From the NCBI RefSeq assembly GCF_958979055.1, contig NC_084899.1:1562501-1626500 (forward strand): a stretch of DNA of 64,000 nucleotides, written 5' to 3'. The first letter of the stretch is position 1. The number at the start of each line of letters is the position of its first letter. Below are positions 35,644-45,797 of this stretch, one piece after another. The notes under the pieces were generated by a model. It was given only the letters and a program-made list of their open reading frames with translations, ran no database searches and was not told the DNA's origin. A program made the translations under genes and the position numbers. The stretch comes from Alnus glutinosa. Taxonomy: Eukaryota; Streptophyta; Magnoliopsida; Fagales; Betulaceae.

Positions 35644-38600
35644 TTACTGCTTAGTTTTACTACCACCACTAGACAAGAAGTCCAAAATTTTTGAAGCTTT
35701 TGCCATATCATTCTGGGAACTTCTTCTTATATTACTAGTACCTTCCTTACCAACATCAAGAGCACTGACAGACTGATTCATTTTCATCTTTGATTCATAC
35801 TTTGATGCAAAAAGTATCAATGAGAGTGCCTTCTGAGCTGAGTTTGGTGCATCTTCATAATTCACAGATGCTAAGCCACCTGAAGATTGACCGGAAGCAA
35901 GTGGAGAAGCTGGCAGCCTCAATGAGATTGCACTTGAGTTTTGAGATTTATCACCTGCAGTTTGTTTCTCTAGAACAGCTCCATGAACACCAATATTGCA
36001 ACTGGAAGGGAAGCTGACCTTTCTCTTACTACTAGAATGATCTACCGAGGGCTTTCCCAAAGACAAAAAGTTCATTCCCTGTGGTGTAGCTGCAGGTTGA
36101 GTTTTCTTTAGCATCTCATTCCAATTTTGAGTTGTCTCTGATGCACTTGGGCTTGTCTGGTTGCCAACTTTGATGCTAACATCATTATTTGGAGATGAGC
36201 TAGCTTGTTTCTGCAAATTTAAATTGTCTGCTAAAGTTAATTTGGTACCACTGTACCTGTTTGAATGCAAGCTAGCCACTTTTTTACCAACAGAATCATC
36301 CAATGGGGCTTTGCCAAATGAGAGAAAATTTATTCCCTTTGGTACCACACACGGTGAAGTTCTCTTTGGAATCTCATTAGCTTTTTGAAGTGTGTCTGAT
36401 GTACTTGGGACCGCCTGATTCCCAACTTTGGCTCCCTCACTCCCACTTGGAGAGGACCTCCCTTGTTTAAACATAGTAGAATTGACCACTGCAGATTTCT
36501 CAGCAGTGAGGAGGCGGCTAATACCTTTGGGTACAAGTGCAGGTGGTTTCACTAGAGTCTTCACATTCGTGAGAGAATGTGCTCCCACAGAGTTGGACAA
36601 GGAATCAACATTCTGCAGGGAGCTACCAGTAACATTCAGTTGCTTCTTAATATTTGTATTACCTGGCAAGGATGGATACTTCAACTCAGGTTTGCAATCA
36701 TTCGAAGCAGGTGTTGAATCTTCCTTGGTTGGTATCTGAGATGAGAGTAGCTAATGTGAAAAAGCAACTCAACTTCTTGAGCATTAATCCCAAATACTTG
36801 GGGAAAATTTACTTATTTATTTTGTTTTCTTGAGGGAGAAAATAGTAGTAAATAAACATGAAAAAACACTTCAATGTGTTCTTGAACAAAAAGGGTACAG
36901 TATTTCAAAACATTAAAAGACCCAAAAGGCACAGAGCAAGAAAGTACCTTGTGTGAAAACATACAAGCATCACCTCTGCTGCAGAAACCTTTAACATAAT
37001 TGTCACAGGGATACTTAGAAAGCTGATGATCAAATGGACAGTCATCCCCTTTCATGCATGAGTGACGTGCATAATGACAGCAGGGCTGCAACAACACACA
37101 CACACACACACACACACACAGAGAGTCTGTTAGGCCATTCAAGAGATGTTACTGAGGTAGCACAAATTTGCTTTACTACACGTATACGTTGACCATTGAA
37201 CTAGAATCAGACAACAGATGCTTATCCAATGTAATTAGTAATGGGGAACAAGTTGAGTGAACAACCAATTAAATCCTTTAATCAGACTAAATTCCAGCTA
37301 CTCAGCCTAAATAGCAACAATAGTTTTATGAAACTATTAACCAGGGTAGAATGCAGCTAGTAGCATCTTAAGAAAGTTTAAGTTTTTTTTTTTTTTTTTT
37401 GATAAGTAATAAAGATTTTATAAAAAAAAAACGTAAAGTACCCCTAAGTACACAGGAAGTACCAAAGTGGCCTACAACAAGAAAAGAAAGCCCAACAACC
37501 CTCAAAAACCAAAGTCCTCAATCCCAAAACCTTCGGGAGGTCCCAACGCTACCCTACATGCGCATTGCCTCTGCTAAGCCGGGAGGACGCGCTAGAGCAT
37601 AAGTAAAAAGAATATACCGTGGATTTTGTCAAAGGTACTGCATCATGTGAAAATTGGCACTTGTCACCCTGTGAAACAAGGAGGAAAAATGATTGTATGA
37701 GTAGATGACTACACAAAGAAAATCCATAGGTACGTATCCAATAAAAGATAAGAAAGAAAACCCATAGGCAAAAAGATCATCTGAAGCAATACAATAACAT
37801 CTTTAGAAAATTATGTTACACAAGTTAATTGGAAATTTGGAGGCGAGGGAAGGGTAAGAGGATAAAAAAGGGGTTGATATGCTACATCTAGATGCTCTGG
37901 AACAGAAACAATTTGTTGAACTCTTGTCACGAATTATTTTCAATTGATGGTATTATAGGGCACATTCATATGCCCTGCGACAGAGAAATTGATACCATCT
38001 TTTGAACTAAATTAGCCCATACAGGAAGACAAAAAAGGGCAGCAAAAGACCTGTTTACTGAAACAGAAGGTTCAATATCAGATTTGAATGACCCGTAAGG
38101 GTAACCAGAAATAAATAAATAATCACCATAAAGCCCAGTGTTCAACAACCAGAGAATTATACTTCTCTATGAGTCATATGATATAAACATCAGAATGCAC
38201 CTTTGCTGCATAGCAAGGGTAATGTGAAACTACAGTCTACAAGCAATTCAATAATCAGTATAAAGATCGAACAAGGTAAATATGATAGGGAATGTTGTAG
38301 AACCTGGTGGCACCTTCCCTTGAGATAATGGCGGCAATATGTCACAGTTTTTGGTTTCGATACTGGATACAGTTTCAACCTTTTAACACCAAGCTCTCTG
38401 TTCTTTTCTGCTCGTCTCTTTCGTTCTTTTTGCTGCAGAATATGATTGTCCAAAAAAAAAAAAATTGATTAAACACTTCAAAAGAAGATAGAATTACATT
38501 CCCTACGGACTTGGTAAATTTGGAATTGAAAAATGTTTAAATTAATCTTTCAGATGACTGTTGAGGAATACCAAGTTGATACAGTATAAAATCTCTTTCA

Positions 38601-41193
38601 GTGACAATGGACAACAAATAAGCTTCATAAAAGAACACACACATACACCAAATGCATTGAAGCAATAGAAGAAACATAGAGACATAAAATACCTTTTTCT
38701 TTGCTTTATTTTCTTTAGAAAGAGGGCCCCGCCTTTTCTTTTTGCAGGAACTAGCATCTTGCTGCAGCTGACAAATATCAAATCAAAAGGGTTACATGAG
38801 AACAAACACCATAATTTCAATAACTTCCTAATTTTTTTGAACTCTAAAACATTTCTGGAAAGAGTTATGAAAAAAGAGTGTGCATCACACACGGTCCTCA
38901 AAAAACTTCTATAGTTCATTTCCTTCCAAAGGCACACGCAAAGTCACTTGTCTGGGAATTATAATCAATTGATCTAAAACTGAGAATTTGTACTTAAAAG
39001 AAAGCAAGACCCCATTCCTTTGCCCACAATGAGATGAATGACAGAGTTCTAAAAATAACCATGACTAACTCCAATTGTACTCTGAACAACTGTTATGAAA
39101 ATGAATATACCCTGCATGAAGGCAGCATATCGATATAGTATACAGAGACAACTCATAACCAAAACAAAATAGGCAATGCCAACAGATATTGGTTCAAAAA
39201 AATATTAAAAAGCTTCCCATGAAGAAGTGTAAAATATTATATGTCAAATAGTAAAAAAATGCAAATCAAAATCATACCTCTTCTGTAGATGTGATTCCAT
39301 GGGAACCAGTTGTATTTTTTTCTGAGATTTGTCCATGCAAGTCTAGATTATTAGGACAAGCTAGTGGACAACCAGCACCCTCCTTGGTTCCTCCATCTTT
39401 TAGCAAAAGGTCTTCCCTATAAGCCTTTTTAGTTTTCATAGATTTTTCATGAACAACAGCTTCAGGTTTAGATGCCATCTTGTTTCTATTACTAATATCT
39501 AGTCCAATTTCTCCGCTAGTGTTGGCATTGTCGTGTGCGTCCACTTTCAAAGAAGTGAACTCAAAAACTTTTTTGTTTGCTCCGTTCAGGCCATCATAAA
39601 GGAACTCTTTTTTATCAATTATATCTAGAGATACTTGCACCTCATCTACATTCTTCTCCTCTGACACCATAGGATCTTCTAAAGGCGTATCCAATGACAT
39701 GTCATAAGTTCCATAGTCACCAGAAATTTCACCTTCCTCAATGTCTCCACCTTCAGCCATGTGACTGGGAGAATCCAATGAGTCACTATTACCACCTGAT
39801 TTCTCCAATTCCCTCTTGGTTGAATTAGTCTTCGGCAACAAACTTTCCTCTTCCATATTCTCCCTTGATTTTGGAGGTTCCCCGATGATATCTTTATCTA
39901 ACGATACACTGGAGGCTTCCGAAATCTTTTGATTCGAGCATTCTCCCTTCTCAGGTTCTGCAGCATTCTCAGCAATAGGAATAAGGAAATCCGTTGCCCG
40001 GCCGGAAGCAACCAATTTCTCCACTTCCATGTCCGCCGGCTGCATTTTGTGCTCTCCACACAACGAAGTAGTCTTCAATGACAAGCTGTTGTCTTTGCCA
40101 TTCCCTCTTGGACCTAGAACTTCACCAATCACATTCTCATCTAATAATACATCAAAAGCTTCAGAATTCTTCTCAGCATTCCCATCTTTCTCCATAACTA
40201 GATCTTGACAATCAGCCTGTTCTCCTCGCTTATTCATCACTACAACATCATCTCTCCCGCTCTGGTTCTTGTCCAACGATGTCATTGACAGGTTAATACC
40301 ATTTTCATGGACATGTTCTTCATTGCCTTTCACAATTTGCTCCAACTCATCCATTAGCATTTTTTCCATACAACACCTTTTATCTTGGAAGCCAATCCCT
40401 TCATCACTCTCATCGAACATAACATCCATCGGTTTCAACAAATCCCCACTTTCTTCTATGGCCATTATTCTCTCTATCTCATCTATCACCACATGTTGTG
40501 TATCACCGAACCCTCTGTCTTCGGCACCAATGGCTTCAAAACTCACATCAGACACTGTCTCTTTCCGAGTTACCAAATTTTGGCGCTCCATTCTATCAGG
40601 ACCGACCAATTCAACAATCTCACACTCTGCTTTCCCGGTAGCTCGCGCCACTTCATTGCTGCCATGATCTTCAAAGCAAAGAAACAACATCAAAAACAAC
40701 GAGAACAGCGCGATTAAGACTGAGATTAGCAAAGAAATACTGTTCAAATTCCTACTCTTGATTAGTAATTAGGCACTGTTTGCTAAATTCAAAAAAATTA
40801 CTCATTAGGTACTGTGTGATTGACATTTGAAAGAACATTGCTTGCTCTCACGAGGAGAAACCAAAGCAAATTCACAATTTTCTAGACCAACCAAACAACG
40901 CCTAACAATTCAATTTCTCATAAGCCAAAAAGCATTGCGAAATATAGAGCAAGAAACCCTACGAATTCTGCAAATTACAGTAAATAAAACGGCGACGTAT
41001 TTCGAATCCTACTACCTGGATTTAGCTCCTGAGGTGCGAATTCAGCAGCGTGAGAGCTGTGCGACTTGTCGTAGCAATGGGATAGGATTCGAACCAGGGT
41101 GTAGTAAGTTTCGCTCTTGAGGGGAGACCGACGCCGAGTATAAGAGAAAAGAGTCTCTGAGGGTTTTGGGGTTTCAATCTGTGCTCTCTCCAT
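35644..41193 (-). CDS. C3H65: Triple CCCH zinc-finger protein, C3H65/EMB1789-like, 7 exons, 1015 aa
   Basis: Exons on the minus strand are 41193-41016, 40668-39278, 38761-38693, 38432-38304, 37668-37618, 37085-36948 and 36735-35644. Phases and GT-AG junctions fit, giving 1015 aa. The long acidic exon 2 has no domain that I know (it contains EEGEISGDYGTYD). Then come a basic segment (KKKRRGPLSKENKAKKK, RAEKNRELGVKRLKL) and three CX7CX5CX3H fingers at about 579-597, 608-626 and 633-651 (YCRHYLKGRC..., CCHYARHSCMKGDDCPFDH, CDNYVKGFCSRGDACMFSH). These layouts match Arabidopsis C3H65, known as EMBRYO DEFECTIVE 1789. Such fingers usually bind RNA, so a nuclear RNA-processing role is an inference. 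The Ser-rich C-terminal exon carries repeated PKGINFLSFGK-like units (three near-copies). The start was chosen because MERAQIETPK fits the exon 1 donor and opens the frame. Confidence 0.9.
37095..37120. repeat. (CA)n microsatellite in C3H65 intron 5
   Basis: A run of alternating CA just upstream of the exon 6 acceptor (it reads GT on the coding strand, within the polypyrimidine region). Confidence 0.85.
37383..37598 (-). mobile_element. LINE 3' end inserted in C3H65 intron 5
   Basis: T run at 37383-37400, then gataagtaataaagatttta and taagtacacaggaagtacca, the same tail as in NPR1 intron 2. It is in the same orientation as the host gene. It ends near 37598, about 20 bp before the exon 5 donor (37617). 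Confidence 0.65.
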
Positions 41194-41707
41194 CGTTACC
41201 CAGAAAAGAGAAACTCGACTTCAATATTCTTTCTTATTAGAAGAAGCAACGCTGGGCAAGGCTTCGAGAGTCTTTCACCGGAACGTTAACCGCCTTGTAA
41301 AGCGGCTGAGGCGTTTCGTTGGGAAGGTTGGAGCGGAGTTTCGAGAGATGTCCGAAACGGTGCTGTTTCTACCAGTTTTGTTTCCTGCTTTTTCTGAAAC
41401 GCTGTCGTTTACTATCACCGCGAAAAGTCGATGCGCTAACAATCCGCGCGGGTTTGGAAATATATCATCTTCATTTCAAATGTATAGATAATATTTACTT
41501 GATGGTTAAGATTCAAAACTACTTAAGTCAATATTGTTACATCTTGTATTCTAAGAGTACCTCAATCAGTTGGGGATCACATTTATGAAGTAGAAGTCAC
41601 TAATTTTTTTTTTTCTCTCTTATTGCGTGGACATGTAAAAAAAAAATTATAACATCTTTTAAAAATTTAAAATAATATAACACATTAATTTTAAATCATA
41701 ATTATTA
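41194..41707. other. C3H65 upstream region
   Basis: The presumed promoter and 5' leader lie in the first 200-300 bp, which are less AT-rich than their surroundings. No second gene is seen. Confidence 0.4.
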
Positions 41708-41990
41708 AGATATATGTTAGATGTATAACAATTACACAACAATGCTAATGTGTCCAACATTTTTATTTTTTTTATATAAAAAAAAATGATATTTACACTT
41801 CTTGTGCACAACAACTACACTCACACAATACACATTGGGCCCCAATGTGTCTCGCGTGAATGTAGTTGTTGTGAGGGTGATGTGTAAGTGTCATTTCTTA
41901 AAAAAAAAATGCTAGACATATCAACATCGTTGTGCAATTGTTATGTAAGAGTTGTGCAAATGACATATCTCAATTATTAAATAAATATTA
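41708..41990. mobile_element. MITE interrupted by a second MITE (41787-41902)
   Basis: The outer element pairs caattacacaacaatgcta with tgttgtgcaattgttatgta-like sequence (left tagatgtataacaattacac, right gttgtgcaattgttatgtaa). Between its arms sits an independent fold-back: tgatatttacacttcttgtg and acaactacactcacacaata pair with tgtagttgttgtgagggtga and gtgtaagtgtcatttct around caatgtgt. The inner one is therefore the younger insertion. Confidence 0.75.
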
Positions 41991-42077
41991 TGCATTTTAA
42001 ATAAAATTGAGATAATCCTTTGGCCAGTTTGAGAACAATTTTGAAAATATTTTAAAAAATAAATAAAACTAAATATA

Positions 42078-42222
42078 ATAATTATATTTAACATTCATCC
42101 AACAAAATTAATGTGATACTCACAACTAATTATTATTTTTTATTTAACAATGATTGATCTAATAATTAGTTGAGAGTGTCATATAAACATTGTTGGATGA
42201 ATGTTAAATAAAATTATAATAT
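42078..42222. mobile_element. MITE, about 145 bp
   Basis: tttaacattcatccaacaaa pairs with attgttggatgaatgttaaa; inside, gtgatactcacaactaatta pairs with taattagttgagagtgtcat. Flanks are AT-rich and the target duplication is not certain. Confidence 0.75.
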
Positions 42223-42338
42223 ATAACAGTACTAGTTAACAATTACTTCTCCGATTTATATTGCATGCAAACCTTTTTTAAACCAAAACTAAAAAAATAC
42301 TTTTCAAAACATTATATAGTTTTTGTCTACATCTAGTA

Positions 42339-42519
42339 GAGTAATGCTACATATCACCATTGTGTCTCTTTTTTATCTTCCTAAAAAATTAATATGACTC
42401 TTAAAATCACCATTGAATGTATGATAAACTATTGAATTTTAATCTAACGGTAATTTTAAGAGCCATATCAATTTTAGAGGGATAAAATAAAGACACAATA
42501 ATAATATGTAGCATTACTC
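42339..42519. mobile_element. MITE of the 'ttaaaatcaccattgaat' family, copy 3
   Basis: The clearest copy: ends gagtaatgctac and gtagcattactc are exact inverted repeats. The inner stem pairs aatatgactcttaaaatcac with taattttaagagccatatca. Confidence 0.85.
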
Positions 42520-42739
42520 CACGTAGTTACTGATCCCGTGTAATTTATCTATAATTGATCAATAATTTAAATAAATAAACGGTAAAAGAAATTTGTTTGT
42601 CTCGTGGATTCAGTTGACTTGCATTTCTGTTAAAAATTTGAAATTAACAGAAATTCGTAGCTATTTGCACGTACATAAAACATGTGTAATTTACCAAAAT
42701 TGGTCCATATGTAAATTTGTGTCGAACTATCTAAACTAC

Positions 42740-42741
42740 CG

Positions 42742-42773
<32 letters not shown>
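42740..42773. repeat. Poly(A) run of about 33 bases
   Basis: A homopolymer with no upstream element I can identify; it may be the tail of a short retroposon. Confidence 0.7.
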
Positions 42774-42774
<1 letters not shown>

Positions 42775-42815
42775 TCAATAAGAAGCATTCCAAACAGGAA
42801 AAAACAAAAACAAAT

Positions 42816-43112
42816 GCCCCGTTTGAAATTCTCTTTCTTCTCCCCTACCCTTTGAATTTTTTTTTAATGAATGAAAAATAAGATTGATGTGATATAAAGT
42901 TGAAATAATTTATATAGAAAAGTGAGAAAAATTTGTATTGTAGAATTTGTAGTGAGTTTTTTATTTAAAAAGTAATAAAAAAGTGTTGATGTGATATAAA
43001 AAGTAAAAAAATAATAATAATAATAATAAAAAAAAAATTAACAAAGTTTTGAAATTGATTTTTTTTAGAGAAGTGAAAAGAAGGAGAGGGGAAATGGGAT
43101 TTCAAACGGGCC
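42816..43112. mobile_element. MITE with gccccgtttgaaatt ends
   Basis: The left end gccccgtttgaaattctctt and inverted right end ggcccgtttgaaatcccatt match, followed in both by pyrimidine-rich tcttctcccctacc / ttcccctctccttc. Inside, gatgtgatataaagt occurs twice. A target duplication is not evident. Confidence 0.75.
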
Positions 43113-44156
43113 AAAATGATTATGATGGTTTAGAGCGCCTTATTAATAAGCAAATATGGGCATTTTTGTCTTTAGAATTTAAAAAATAAAAAGAAAAAAA
43201 TCCCAAAGCGAAGGAAATATGGATCCCCGACCTCCAAACAAGGGAATCTACATTCCTAGCAAAATGCAATTAGAAGGAAATTCAAATAGCCATGGGCATA
43301 CAGATTACTTCACTTCAATATAACCAAATGAAGAATCCTACAATATTAACCCCCATCCAAACGACACATAACCAAATTAGAGATTGATCAGTTTAATCTG
43401 CCACAAAACATATGCATTTTGATTGAATGAGGTATAACTATGGCACAAATTTTCATTTTTTTTTAAAGGATAGACAAAACCTATAGATTTTGAATATTTG
43501 GTTGAAAAATCATAGGCTTCCTTAGCGACGCTTTTTCGGGTAGCATTTTGCCTTTTAACAAAAATAAAAATAAAAATCTTAATAAACAACTCAAAACATC
43601 AAAGACTATTTTCACATCACAACAAAAATACAAAAAACCACAACTTTAAAAGTTTTGTCAAACAAACAATTTCAATGGAACTACAAAGTTCATAAACCAC
43701 GTGGGAGGGGAAAGAGTATATCAATTGATAGAGAGGTTGGTTGAGTGAAAAGTTTGATCATTTGCCTAAATTATGTGTTTAGGTTTATGATTGTGGATTA
43801 TTGTTTTTAACTATTATTTTGAAGGCTATGCTACACAAATGTAGAAGGTCGTACTATAAGGAGGACACAATATTCATCAATAAGCATATAATATTGAAAT
43901 AATATATAAATGCATTAAACATGTTAGAATTATTTCCCTCATAATTGGATCGAATTTGATGTTTCTAATGATTAGATTTGTACTCACTCAAACAATCAAA
44001 CTAATTCAACTACGAAATTTCAAGATTTTATAAGATAGCTTTGTGATTGATTCTTAAAAGTTAAAACCCTAATATTTAGTAGTTTAATCAAATGATTTAA
44101 ATTTTCTCTATGCATTTACAATCTCAAGAGAATCATCGGAATCATATTATTTTAAG
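43113..44156. other. Intergenic, no gene seen
   Basis: AT-rich sequence with short frames only and no recognisable repeat structure. Confidence 0.35.
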
Positions 44157-44169
44157 AATGCAATTATAA

Positions 44170-45236
44170 TAAGAGATTTGTAACAAAGAGAGAGAGAAGC
44201 TCTCGTTTTCTAGAGAGAAAAATAGTCTACATTTTGAATGCTGCTTCGCTGGTACACGCCTTCCTTCTCTCGGTGGTTTTTACCTCCTAGCCTTTTTAAG
44301 GCTATGGAGTGTTTTTAGTCCCTTTCTGGTGAGAACCAATGGAGGTTAGGTCTCTCATAGCCATTAAGGTTGTGGAGTTTTGTTCCCCCGATAGATCCGG
44401 TGGTGGCTGATATTCCTTTAGTCCTCTTAGGGCTTTGATGGTTTGTGTTTGTGTTTTCTTGTTTCTTTTTCTTTGCTTTCATTCAGGCAGGAAGATTGTC
44501 TTCGAGGCGTCAGGTGGTGGGAAGCTGTTTTGGTTCGTGTCGTCGGCAGGATGCATGGCTGAACTTTCATTTGCTTTCTATTTTTTGAAGCCAGTTTTAC
44601 GCATTTTCGTCGACTTATGAGAGACACGTGCCCTTTAGTCGTGATCACTGTCGTCCTTTGGTCCTGCTAGTGAAAGCTACGATCGTGTGTATCACCAGTG
44701 ACCGTCGCGTGGTCATCACGTGCCGGAGAGTCTTCTCTCATTGGGCACGCGTGATGGCCACGTTTCGCTTTTTTTTTTTACCGTGCAAGGTGGCGCCTAA
44801 GGATTATGAAGTCCTATTTGCTGCAGGGCGATTCCGGGGACGACGCGTGTTCTACACAGGTCATTTTCCGCGCGAAGACAGTCCTTGCCGTCGGCTTGAG
44901 TTGGGTTTTTCTGTTTTGCTATGTTTGTGTATTCTCTTTGTTTCTCCGGTCACAGTCTGCCTGTGTATTGCTCAAATTTTACTGGAATACTTGTTGACTT
45001 GTAGCTAGATAGACCCTCTTTTATTTTTAGAGTATGCGTTATTGTAAAGAGTGGCTTAAATGTTGTTCTTGTAAGGCTTGTGTTCTGCTTAGGTAATTGT
45101 TTTGTAAGTCAGATCCTTTTGACTTAGAGTGTAGGAGTCTAGTACCTATTTTCTCATGATGTATGCCTTTGAGCTTTTCAGAAAATATATGGTAGCTCAT
45201 GCTACATGTTTTTTTTTTAAAAAAAAGGAAAAAAAA
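44170..45236 (+). mobile_element. Retroposon of 1.07 kb with exact 13-bp target duplication
   Basis: aatgcaattataa lies at 44157-44169 and 45237-45249. The 3' side ends in an A-rich tail after gctcatgctacatg. The body is markedly less AT-rich than its surroundings and starts taagagatttgtaacaaaga. It contains plus-strand frames at 44435-44620 and 44628-45008 with no recognised protein. The 3' portion has the look of a plant LINE tail, so it is likely an internally deleted or nonautonomous LINE. The perfect target repeat suggests a recent insertion. Confidence 0.8.
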
Positions 45237-45480
45237 AATGCAATTATAAAATGACTTTATAAATGTAGAGAATTGTGATTCCTAATTTTCTACATTGCTA
45301 TTAAACAAAAAATTTCACTAAATTAAATTGGAAGAAATTAATCAAATCGAGCTAAAACATGTGATTTTTACATGTATTATCAACTAAATAAGTTAAATAG
45401 GCGTCGGTTTAATAGACCGTATTGAAGCTAAGGAATTTTTCCAAAAACATTTAAAGGAAACTTGGGATTTCCCTTCAACT

Positions 45481-45690
45481 ATCTTGTCCACTTTGAAGTT
45501 TCTGGGCTAGCAAACGCAGCCCAATACCTTTTCCTCAATATTAAAAAAATAAAGAAAAATTTAAAATTTAAAATTAAAAGTATACTTGTATTATCTTGTC
45601 CACTTCGAAGTTTCTGGGCTTGCAAACGCAGCCCAACACCTTTCCCTCAATATTAAAAAAATAAAGAAAAATTAAAAAATTAAAGCTAAG
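45481..45690 (+). promoter_or_regulatory. Tandemly duplicated promoter block of NAP1, period 112 bp, with Site II elements
   Basis: atcttgtccactttgaagtt at 45481 recurs as atcttgtccacttcgaagtt at 45593. Each copy carries tgggct (45503, 45615) and agccca (45518, 45630), the Site II element of plant promoters for proliferating cells. The blocks end in caatattaaaaaaataaaga. They lie 110-320 bp upstream of the NAP1 start. Confidence 0.7.
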
Positions 45691-45733
45691 CGGTGCCCCA
45701 GTGATAAAGAGAGCAGGTTTTAAAAAGAGAGGC

Positions 45734-45741
45734 TAGGGTTT
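45734..45741 (-). promoter_or_regulatory. Telo-box (AAACCCTA) upstream of NAP1
   Basis: tagggttt on the plus strand is a telo-box in reverse, inside the small palindrome ggctagggttttagcc. In plant promoters telo-boxes often act together with Site II elements in growth-linked genes, which suits a histone chaperone. Confidence 0.55.
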
Positions 45742-45797
45742 TAGCCTTCCATTGCTTCCGCTTCTTCTTCGTCCCTCGCAGCTCTAATAGCCAAACA

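Noticed and set aside
40269-40717. Plus-strand frames of 110-132 codons opposite C3H65 exon 2
   Set aside because: Antisense shadows of a long real exon, with no recognisable domain.
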